Assembly: GCA_033026295.1 (NCBI GenBank)
Contig: CM065186.1
Coordinates: forward strand, 18,511,672-18,575,671
Direction: 5' to 3'
Origin: Channa striata
Lineage: Eukaryota > Chordata > Actinopteri > Anabantiformes > Channidae
DNA length: 64,000 nucleotides
Made by a program: the position numbers and the translations under genes. This document shows positions 12,501 through 21,495 of this stretch, piece by piece. The notes below the pieces were generated by a model. The model was not told the DNA's origin, made no database searches, and saw only the letters and a list, made by a program, of their open reading frames with translations. How positions within the stretch are numbered: position 1 is the stretch's first letter; each line of letters starts with the position of its first letter.

Positions 12501-15500
12501 CCAGTTCCTCATTGTACAGGAAGTGGTGCATTCTTTCCTTGTAATTGTCATTATTCAGAGGTCCTTTGCTGTTCTGGGAGGATTTGTATGAAAAGCTAAT
12601 CTGAGGAGGCTTGTACTCCTTTAACAGCTCCTCCTGTTCTTCTTTCCTGGACAAACATGGGATGATGACCCTGTTCCCTCGGTGCCATCGCTCAGCACTT
12701 CGGAAGGTAGCTCCACGCTTCACAGTCTGTTGTTCATCCTCATCCAGTGCCAGCTGCCCTACTCTGACCTTAATTTTCTTCAGGAGCACTGGTCTCATGT
12801 CAAAATCTAGCACCAACCACTGCTCATACAGGCCTGGGTTGTCGGATTTGAAAGACACAGTGATATCGTAGGACGCATCTTCAATGAGAAAGGTTTCGCC
12901 TTTAGAGTAGATGCAAGGCACCGAACTGGTATCGAGGGTGAATGTAGCTCCTGGTTCTTGCTTCAGCAGTGCCACATGAACAAGCTCTCTCTGCATAATA
13001 ACAAACACACCATTTTTTATTCTTTCTGAATAAAAGAAAGTACTTGCACATCACACAGCAAAAACAGGAGTAATGGGGTACAGAGCCCGTGGCTGAACAG
13101 AGGATTTAACTTCAGGACATCCAGTCCTGGGTCTTGTTTTTGTAATGCTATATGAGACTTGTCCAGCCATGTGCAGTGTCTGACCATCTGTTACCTGAAT
13201 GTACAACTCCAATTCCAAAAGTGTTTGGGTAAAACATGAATAAAAACAGAATGCAATGATTTGCAAATGTCATCAACCATATTTTATCAACAGTAGAACA
13301 TAAACAACATAGTGGATGATGATATTTTACCATTTCATGGAAACTATTAGCTCATTTTGAATTCGATAGGAGCAACACATCTCAAAAAATTGGAAGAGGG
13401 ACAACAAAAATGGAGGAGTGTTTGGCTTTTTTGGAATTGAAATTGTATGATGTGTGTTGTTTTTTTATCTGCCTTAACTTGCTTGGATCACTGTACCTAC
13501 ATTTACTGCCTTAAACTGCCTCTCAGCTCTATCTCAAGCTCTACAAAGGCCCCACAGAGAACCACGAGTGACTGTCTCTGATTGTGAGACCATCCAACAG
13601 ACGGGAAGAAGAGCAGAAAAGATCACTGGCATTTCTCTCTCATCATGCTTCATATTAAAATATTAATCTCACCTCTGTCTCAACGTGGAAGGTCCATTTC
13701 AGTGTTGCGCTGATCTGCTCACATTCCATAGTTAAATCTTCATCACAAGAGATGCTGACATCATCAACTTGTTCAGATATCTGTTCAGTGTTTGAAAGAG
13801 TCAGTTAAAATTCTGATTTAGAATGACAAAGAAAATGGGTAAATCAATTACAGATTCAATTACAGATCATTTCAAAATGTATTCAGTCAAGTATGTGTTG
13901 GGTGGTGTAGGCTCAGTGTGGCCAAGTTGACCCTGATCAGTGTATATTTATGTTGTTGAGAGTTTGGACAATAGATAATAACGACCTAATTTGGGTAGTA
14001 CATGTACATAAGTGACATTACGCGTCCCGCTGACTACCCTACATAAAATGCTGTAAAATGCCTGCAGATGAAATCACTTGGAGGAACCTATAGTCCAGAT
14101 TTTGTAATTTCGTTGGATTGTCATATTTGTGTGTGTTTGCAGTTTGTTTTTTAGGGGAATGACAGCGTTTGCAATGTCAAGGTGAACAGACATGTCCAAA
14201 ACAAAGGCCGGATTCAGCGACTCCACTGTCATATTGTGCCAAATTAACACTCAACAGGATTAAAAAGCAATGTGGCTACGCTAATTATTTGACTACTTAC
14301 AATGTGCACTTCATTGCTGCTCCTTTTGTATTCCTCGAGGAGCCTTTCATTATAAGACATGAGACACTGGGCTTCAACATTGTGCCTGATCTTCTTCTCT
14401 TCTTCAGCTCGCATCACCCACTCCTGCAGCTCTTCCAACGAATGAGCTTTGGGGCACTGGATGCCGTATTCACATGTTTCTGGTCTAGGAGGAAATGGCA
14501 ATTTTTACAATGCAACACAAAACGATTTGTGTGTCAATCACTACTACTGCTACTTTGTTTCTTCTTCATTGTTGGTGGTGTTACTTCGGATCTATTTAAA
14601 GAAGTGAAACTTTAGAAGGCTAAATATTGCTATACAGTATTTATTATCAAAATGGAGAGAGCAAGAGAAAGCACGCTGACAGTGGAAACTTTGGACTATG
14701 TTGTTGAGCAGAGAGAGAACAAAGGCGAGTGCTTTAGAGCTGTATGGATGCCATGAAGCTGCTGTTATGGTCTTCAAAGAAAACCCATAAAGCTTCAGCG
14801 GGCCCAGATAAAGTGACTAGTGGATGCTGAGCTCCACACCTCCAGATGATTTGAGAACCTTGAGGGAATGCCAAGTGTCCACACATCATTTGAAGATGTT
14901 CTGACTTTTGTGTGTGAGGACAACTCTTACTCTTACATACAGTTTGGATACTCTTGAAGCTGACACACATAACCATGTTCTGCATGAGTGAACAGACGTC
15001 AAACTGAGGTCTGTGTGTTAAGGTGTGTGCGGTTCCTTTGTAGCAGCCTGATATAATTTGCATGGACTTTGCATAATTAAGGTGGACGGTTGCTGACATT
15101 GCTATCAGACAACTGCTGTGGTAGCAGAGTTATCAAAAACCAGAAGTTGCCTCTCTCCCTTTATACCAGAGGGTTTAAAGGGAGAGAGGCAGCAGGTGCC
15201 TGTCACGCAGGTCCTTACATAAAAATAGCAACCATGAAAACATGCAAATATTGACAGTCAACAGACAATGATACGGGTAACACAACTCCCCTTTATCTAA
15301 TACAGACAATGACCAGAATGGGGATTTGGAGGAAAAAAGGAAACCAACAAAAAGAAGGTTCATTAAGTCCATGCGAGAGACAAACATAATTGTGAATAGC
15401 AGCAGAACTAGGCTTCTTCATTCCAGTGGGTAAAAGACAAACACACAACTGTGGATGAAGCTACAGAGGTTTTGGACCTGTAGCCATTGGTGGGACAAAG

Positions 15501-17099
15501 CTGTCATAATGAATGCGTATGAAACTACAGTTTGGTGGGAAAACAGTATTGTTTACCTCTCACACAGCCAAAACTCCGCTCTGCGGTTATGAGGAGGCTG
15601 CCGCCCTCTCCAGCGGGTGGTCGTGTCCTGAGCGAGCAAGTGAGCGTGATCCAAAGAGGAGCAGTGCTGGTAGAACTTCTCTGGCGAGGACAGGACTAGG
15701 AGGCACACTTTGCAGTACATGATGACCTGTCTGGGCTCTTTTGGCTCGCGCTGACTCAGCTGGAGCAGGTGAGGGCGAACGGCGAGCCCGCTGCGCTCAG
15801 CTTTCCACACCACCATCTCCACCTCGCTGTGAGCAGAGTGGCAGCAGCCGGCCTCGTGCCAGCAGGACTTCCCTTCCATTACGTGACTGCAGTACGTGAA
15901 CTGGCATTTCTGGGGAAGTGGGCGCAGCGGGTAGTATATGTCCTTCTTACCACCTTCTGAAAGGTGATGAAATAAGACTGGGTCCCATGTGTGAGCTGCA
16001 TCTGCTGCGCATGTGTCATTCCACCTTTTGGTTGTTAGTTTTGATGGACTATCATGAAAGCAGAAGCTACAGAACTCGATGAATTCACCTGAAAACTGCT
16101 GGAGGATGCTTCCAGCTGCACTTTCTGGTGTTAACAAATCGGCCTCCGACTGAGTTACAAGTCTGATCAACTCATCCTTATCAATGCGGTTGTCCCTAAT
16201 GTAGTTCCACACAGTGGCCTCTTCGTAGCTTCTGCCATAAGTGCACCCCGGCCCGTGTCGTCCACATCCAGAGTCCTCAACAAAGAAGTCACACACTTGG
16301 TAAAAGACATTTCGACCAAAGTTTCCGGATGTAGGCCTCTCAGAGACAGGCCTCCATTCATCAGAGACTTTACCTTTGGCCAACAGCAGGTTTCTACTGC
16401 ACTTGTGACTGACTGACTGAACTGTATATGTTATTTCCTTCTTCTTAGTGGAGCACAGATCGCACACGGCTTTCAAATCTAAGGTTGCTAAGAGGCCATC
16501 CAGAGGTTCCACATTGTTATGCGGCTCAGGACCTCTCTCAGACTGAGCTACGAGGTTACAGAGGAGCACGTGGTCTAACCTGTAGCGCTTTACAAAATTC
16601 CACACGGCAGCTTCCTCTGCACTTCTCGCAAAGGTGCATCGATTCTTGTGGTGTGTGCAGCCCAAGTCCTCTACAAAGTAGCTACACACCAAATACTGAC
16701 TCGGATTTGGAAATGTGGGCCGCCTAGACACGGGCCTCCATTTGTCGCCCCCTTTGACTTTGCACAGCAGCAGACTACGGGCACACTGGTGCTGAAGTGG
16801 CTTTAATGTATACGTAATTTCTTTCTTCTTAACTGAGCACTGGGCACATGCAACTTTGAGGTCATGTGTCGCTGATAGAGCAGCCAGTCTGGACCCACTG
16901 TCCGACATTGTGATGCATTCATAGATGCTGAAGTCAGCATCTAAAGGCAAAAAGCGTGCAGCGGCCCTGCGGACTGTAGCAACGTCTCGAGAGATGAGCT
17001 GGTTAAAGATGGGTTTTCTGGTTGCGGTCAATTAACAGGCCCACATTTAGTGACAAGACTGAGGAACGTCTGTATCTATCACAAACAGCTTGAATTTGT
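2239..17099 (-). CDS. helz2: HELZ2: dual helicase / RNB exoribonuclease with zinc fingers
   Basis: Coding exons (plus-strand coordinates, 5' to 3'): 16908-15557 (exon reaches 17099), 14484-14301, 13780-13673, 12990-12479, 12363-11716, 11194-10396, 10262-10187, 10030-6637, 6447-6362, 5938-5813, 5732-5577, 5492-5348, 5257-5126, 4804-4612, 4299-4153, 3877-3668, 3569-3413, 2622-2455, 2351-2239. They total 8,706 nt (2,901 codons plus stop) with every phase matching and all introns GT-AG. Domain order is CCCH/C2H2 fingers (~1-465), helicase 1 with GPFGTGKT (~902) and DEAS (~1030), RNB core DPEGAKDLDDA (~1603), and helicase 2 with GPPGTGKT (~2426), DECA (~2616), QYRM (~2683) and GITRA. This architecture is diagnostic of HELZ2; as I recall, the human protein is ~2,650 residues. 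HELZ2 is known as an interferon-induced nuclear-receptor coactivator and 3'-5' RNase reported to restrain LINE-1. The start is the first ATG in the exon (A at -3); an upstream non-ATG stretch is open but ends at a stop. Confidence 0.95.
6451..6561. repeat. (AAAAC)n microsatellite beside a HELZ2 splice acceptor
   Basis: About twenty AAAAC units, slightly irregular at both ends. On the transcribed strand it reads (GTTTT)n and runs directly into the TTTGTAG acceptor of the exon ending at 6447, so it forms that intron's pyrimidine tract. Confidence 0.95.
6637..10030 (-). other. helz2: HELZ2 large central exon with RNB (RNase II/R) domain
   Basis: A 3,394-bp exon, very long for a vertebrate internal exon. 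It begins with the end of helicase 1 (NTAMTRAQSQ), then an acidic linker (EDSSDEEELE, ~1353-1362), then a cold-shock-like region and the RNB core. The Mg2+-binding motif DPEGAKDLDDA keeps its four acidic positions, and a TSPIRRYMD segment matches the C-terminal RNB signature. The catalytic residues therefore look intact. Flanking splice sites are AACAG|GG (acceptor) and AT|GTAAGT (donor). Confidence 0.9.
10187..12363 (-). other. helz2: HELZ2 helicase 1 (UPF1-like SF1) core
   Basis: Exons 12363-11716, 11194-10396 and 10262-10187, continuing into the 10030 exon. Visible motifs are Walker A GPFGTGKT at the end of the first exon, Ia region ICTYTN crossing the splice junction, Walker B DEAS, motif III GDHMQMGPK, motif IV-like ENYRST, and VNTAMTRAQ-type motif VI at the start of the large exon. 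This is the order of UPF1-family helicases. Walker B DEAS, in place of the usual DEAA/DECA, is typical of this domain in the family as far as I recall. Confidence 0.85.
13200..13427. mobile_element. Decayed fish DNA-transposon end in a HELZ2 intron
   Basis: Text such as CAACTCCAATTCCAAAAG, ATTTGCAAATGTCATCAACC and AACACATCTCAAAAAATTGG matches, as I recall it, the terminal region of a very abundant IS630/Tc1-related fish transposon. Only the end is present, without transposase. A related copy with transposase remnants lies at 57594-58060. Confidence 0.6.
14301..16908 (-). other. helz2: HELZ2 N-terminal zinc-finger block (two coding exons)
   Basis: Residues ~1-512. Two tandem modules repeat the order CxxC, a KKKEITYT segment, a WRPVS segment, then a Cys-rich finger: C75-x8-C84-x6-C91 and C206-x8-C215-x6-C222. 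A third Cys-rich finger covers ~335-360. A C2H2 finger has C399, C402, H415 and H421. A classical CCCH finger (C449-x5-C455-x5-C461-x3-H465) is split by the intron at 14485-15556: its first Cys is encoded at the end of one exon and the rest in the next. The repeated modules suggest internal duplication. RNA or protein binding is expected from the family but cannot be shown here. Confidence 0.85.
15148..15191. repeat. Perfect 16-bp inverted repeat in HELZ2 intron
   Basis: Arms 15148-15163 (TGCCTCTCTCCCTTTA) and 15176-15191 are perfect reverse complements separated by a 12-nt loop. It could form a hairpin in DNA or pre-mRNA, or mark a small inverted-repeat element remnant. Confidence 0.85.
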
Positions 17100-18168
17100 C
17101 TGAAAAAGAAAACAGCAGGATGGGAAGTTAGCTCAGAGATCAGAAAGTATTACTGGGATTATCACACCTAATATAAATATGTTATCACCTTATCTCTCTC
17201 ATAGCGAACAGGTAAGTAAGAGCAACAAGTTCACACAGACCTCATTTATTAATCACATTCATGCGGATCACTTGGGACCGACTTTGAATATTGTGGATGA
17301 GCACGTCACCCCACAACTTCTAGGTCCCCCGCCTCCGCTTACTCCTTCATGTCCGCGTGACTAGGGGTTAGTTTCCTGTGTCACAGATGATGGTAATTTT
17401 CCTTATCAGCTGGTTATTATTTAAACCCTATGTCAGACATTATTGCCTTTCTCATTGCCCCATTTGTTTTGACTTTGTGAAATAATACAATTTTATCGAA
17501 TGTCAACATTCATGAACTTGCACATTTCTGTTATGAACAGCATTAAAGTTCGAACCACGTTAACCAAGATTTTGTCTGTAAAGTAACGTTTAGAGAATTA
17601 AATTAAAACATGAAGTGGAACTTTTCTTTTCGCTCTCACACTCTTGAGCATTGAGTCTGTGCACCAACCAACAAGATCACACCAAAGGACGAACAGTGGC
17701 TGGCCCTGTTGGTCAGCCACAGTGTGGTTTTGGAGTTCTGGGTGTCGGGCTGAGGCTTGAGGGCTGAGGCCTGGACCTCCCTCCAGCTGTGCGTTCATTC
17801 CAGATCAGGGTGGTGTACAGGGGGAAATCCAGCAGATGGCGCAGTTTCACAACTTTACTCCCGCATCCTCCCCCCGGTTACTGAAGTGAAGCGGCAGACT
17901 AAAGCCAACTTCCGAACTGCTTGTTTGTAATAAAATACATCTTATGCAACAATGGATAAATAATTAGAAAAAAAATCACATAATCCATCTATTTAGTGTT
18001 ACTGATTAAAAAGAAAATTTCTCCACCCTTGTCCACAACGGACGCGCGGTTATTTGGAACAACACCGACATTAGATTTTATATTAAAAAGAAGAAAACAA
18101 GCACACTACTACATAATATTAAAACTGAATAACACTAAAACTAAAACACTACTAGTGCTACTATCTTC

Positions 18169-18240
18169 AACAACAACAACAACAACAACAACAATAACAA
18201 CAACAAATCATAACAATAATGATGACAATGATAATAATCC
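18169..18240. repeat. (AAC)n / AAT-rich simple repeat
   Basis: About ten AAC units followed by degenerate AAT/GAT triplets. It lies in HELZ2 intron 1, next to the CpG-rich promoter candidate. Confidence 0.9.
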
Positions 18241-18249
18241 CAGCTCCTA

Positions 18250-18440
18250 ACCGTGAAGTGATCCCTCCTCGTCCGCCTCAGTGCTGACGGGACCTGGCAG
18301 CACCGTTCGGACTCCGGGGACAAACGTGAACCCGTCCGAACCGGAGCACAGCTGGAGCCGCTCTTTTGCGCTTTTACGTGCTCTGCGCTCGCTCGCTTCC
18401 GCTGATGGCCTGCCTCACTTAACTTTCGTTTCTAATATTT
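18250..18440 (-). promoter_or_regulatory. helz2: Probable HELZ2 first exon / promoter, CpG-rich
   Basis: This stretch is rich in C, G and CpG compared with the AT-rich flanks, and lies upstream of the coding exon whose acceptor (a T-rich tract ending CAG) is at 17100-17101. That acceptor implies a non-coding first exon further right. An IRF-type core (AAACGAAA on the minus strand) lies at about 18426-18434, on the upstream side. I could not choose the donor, so the exon limits are a guess. Confidence 0.4.
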
Positions 18441-18522
18441 TGCGTCATATTGTTGTGAAATGATAAGCATGCGCTCTGGACATCCAATCCTTACACACAC
18501 TGACTGAGCAGGTGGAGATAAA

Positions 18523-19035
18523 TTCAATTCAATTCAATTCAACTTGATTTATATAGCGCAAATTTACAACAAGGTCATCTCAAGACACTTTACATAATAA
18601 AGTCAAGACTATACAAACATGTAGAGAAAACCCAACAAATCCCCCTTGAGCAGCTATAGGCAACAGTGGAGAGGAAAAACTCCCTTTAACGGAAGAAACC
18701 TCCAGCAGAACCAGGCTCAGGGTGGACGGACATCTGCCTTGACCGGTTGGGCAGAGTGGAAAACATTGGGCAGGTTAGTAGGACCAGTAAATCCAAAGCT
18801 GGGGACACCTGAGGACAAGGACAGAGAGGGAGAAAGACGACTACGGGACAAAGAAGATACAGAGTTAATGTCATACAGTGGTGACATTATAGATGTGGGG
18901 TGAGAGGAGAGAATGAAGAGAAGAGGAAAGTGGCTCAGTGCAGAGTCCCCCAGCAGTCTAAGCCTATAGCAGCATGACTATAACCAACTATAAGCTTTAT
19001 GGAAGAGGAAGGTTTTGAGCCTAGTCTTAAAAACA
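18523..19035 (-). mobile_element. L2 LINE 3' end (antisense copy)
   Basis: The minus strand reproduces the 3' coding end and 3' UTR of the L2 element at 30300-30832: text for the AAGCTTATAGTTGGTTATAG region, TTAAAGGGAGTTTTTCCTC, and the terminal TATATAAATCAAGTTGAATT repeats. It is 5' truncated, as is usual for LINEs. Confidence 0.9.
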
Positions 19036-19116
19036 CTGTGGGTTTTCCTCAGCTTGTAGTTCTGGCCGGTCCGTGACACAGCAGAGCTTAGATCCCGTCA
19101 CTCACATGCAGGCGAT

Positions 19117-19412
19117 TTGCATGTGATTTACTTACGCAGGCTTGTTTCTGTGGAGAAGTCGTCAGTGCTGCCACCTCACAGCTGGAAGCTTGTAGGTTTG
19201 AGCTCTGTGGCTTCTCAGTGTGGAGGTTGCATGTTTTCCCGCGGCCTTTCATGTATGTCCAAAGACATGGATGTTAGGTCATTACCCATGTTCGAATGGT
19301 TGTCTCTTTGTGTGACCAATGCCCCACCTCTGACCCTTGACAGCCAAGATAGGCTACAGCCCCCTGCGACCCTACACAGGACAAGCGCTTACAGAGGATG
19401 GATGGTTCGAGA
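19117..19412 (+). repeat. Fish interspersed repeat ending in GGATGG
   Basis: A diverged copy of a common fish repeat: CCAAAGACATGGATG, a GGTTGTCTC segment, then AGATAGGCTACAGCCCC, ending in GGATGGATGG. Further partial copies end at 22882 and 37226. Confidence 0.6.
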
Positions 19413-19787
19413 CTTTTATAGAACTCAGTCCATGTTTATAGTTTGTGCTCTACATGTATGTGAGCAAGAGAATAATTCAGATGAGGAAAGAATGGTAAAA
19501 ACAACTACCTCCAATGCTAAATGAAAAGGATGAAACGCTCCGTATGTTCACAAGCTGCTCTGTTCTTATGTTATTTGTATCACTTCAGGCAGCACATGAA
19601 TATACAGTAAACTTAAAATTATAACTCGCTCAAACATACGTATGTTACCTGCTGCAGGTATGGTCTGACCACTGGTCTGAAAAGCTTTATGTTGGGAAAA
19701 TTGTTATTTGAAAACAATTTGAAAAAAGAATTTTGTAAAGATGTTATTTTGTGCATATTATATATTTTATTATTTGGAATTACGAGA

Positions 19788-20000
19788 ATTACAGTGTCAC
19801 CACTGTAGCACATTTAATCTGTGTCTTCTTTGTCCCCTGGTTGTCTGTCTCCCTCTCTGTCTCCCTCTCTCTGTCCCAGTCTTGGCTGGCTGACCGCCCT
19901 GAGGCTGGTTCTGCTGGAGGTTTCTTCCATTAACAGGAGTTTTTCCTCTCCACTGTTGTTGGGTTTTTTCTAAATGACTGTATTATGTAAATAAATTAAA
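19788..20000 (+). mobile_element. L2 LINE 3' UTR fragment
   Basis: Contains TGTCACCACTGTA, CTGTGTCTTCTTTGTCCC, repeated CTCCCTCTCTGTC, CTGGTTCTGCTGGAGG and TTTTTCCTCTCCACTGTTG in the order of the L2 3' UTR at 30455-30710. Orientation is opposite to the copy at 18523-19035. Confidence 0.85.
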
Positions 20001-21288
20001 CTGAATATGATGCATAACATAAAGGACAGATTTTAGCATGGCCACTATGAGCAGCTACAGAGCCACATACACAGCAAAATATGATATAGACTGTGTGCAG
20101 TGGTGGTACACAAACTCAATACTCAAGTAAAAGTACTGGCCTAAAAAAACACGTCCCAAATCCAGATCCTTTTCTATATTAAAAGGAGCAGATTATCTGC
20201 TGTGCATTTTACCAAAATAAAAGTTCTCCACTAAGAAAAAAATATTTTGAGCAATACTATTTAAAGTAATTAATAAACTAAGGGTCAAAGGTCACTGTTG
20301 GTAAAGGTGGAGTTGATTTTACCCCTTTTATGATGCATGTAACTGATGCATGTTCAGGTTATATTAATGTTGAGGTTGATCAGTGTATATGTTTTCAATA
20401 ATTCAATAATGTACATACATGAACAAAATTGTTCACAGGAACCTTATTTTTCCTACATCAGGCCACTATTTATTTAACGATGAAACAGAATTTTTGGAAT
20501 AAAAAAAGTTTTACAGAACACACAGCAAAACTATTTCTACTGTGGGTCTAGTATTGCTGCTTTTTTAAATGATAGTTAAAATGGTTTCTTGCACTGCTGT
20601 GGCTTCACAGATAATTTATTGCATACAAACATAGAAAAGACACACACACAAATCTCAAGTCAGTGCAGCAGAAGATATTTTGAACAGAATTACAAACCGT
20701 GAAGTTCTCAGAACATTTGCCTGAATAAAAAATATTATTACCACAATTAATAAATGTCCTGGAGTCAGTTTTTTACTGTTACTGATGCACTGACGTGTTC
20801 ATCACTTTAATCTTGCGCTGGTAATGATGGGGCCTATATGCTGTTTGGATGATTCTATATTTTGAATATAATATCAATAATCTGAATCTATGCATGGATG
20901 AATGACTTTATGAATTCACATGAGGAATCAGTAAAATATTTTAATATACTGTATTTTGTTTGATCAATGGGAAAGTGAAAAGAAACTAGTTGCTTTCGGG
21001 TTCTCAGATAGATGTAGTGGAGTATTTATCCAAAGGCTCAGTAGAAATCAGAGTGTGAAGCAGCAGGAAATGTACATGCTCAAGTAAAGTGCAAATGCTT
21101 CAGTCAGAAGAGTGAGGAGCATCTGTGATCACAACCTGTGGCCTAAATGCAAACTTCCTGTAGCTTAAAGTGACAATGGAGCAGCTCACTGAGCTGAGTA
21201 TTTTCAGATTACCTTATTTTCATTCAGAAAAGATTCACGTTGACACCAAAGAAACCCAACACAGCTCATTTGGCTCAGGATCCGACTC
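20001..21288. other. HELZ2-STMN3 intergenic sequence
   Basis: AT-rich with no gene. The stretch around 20100-20150 (AATACTCAAGTAAAAGTAC) resembles a common fish dispersed repeat, but is too decayed to classify. Confidence 0.5.
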
Positions 21289-21294
21289 TTTATT
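21289..21294 (-). promoter_or_regulatory. Candidate STMN3 polyadenylation signal (AATAAA)
   Basis: Canonical AATAAA on the minus strand about 200 nt past the STMN3 stop at 21496; the nearest such hexamer downstream of that gene. Confidence 0.55.
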
Positions 21295-21495
21295 TCACCT
21301 TGTACTTGATTGTGCTATCAGAGGACGTATGTGCACTTCCAAACGTTACTAAAAAACCAACAGATGAGGAACATTGTTTGGTGCTTGAGTTGTGAAACTG
21401 TGGGATGATAGTCGTGAATAGTGAACAACAGGAAATCAGTGACACCTAGAAGTATATCAAAAGTGGAATCCAGTGCCCGGGTGTGGAAAACAAGT

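Noticed and set aside
17619..17632. TTTTCTTTTC as a possible interferon response element
   Set aside because: Spacing between the TTTC repeats is one base instead of two; a simple T-rich run explains it.
18000..18250. Thr-repeat ORF in HELZ2 intron 1
   Set aside because: Product of the (AAC)n simple repeat.
19117..19524. 135-codon open frame with Cys-rich text
   Set aside because: It lies over a common fish interspersed repeat ending in GGATGG.
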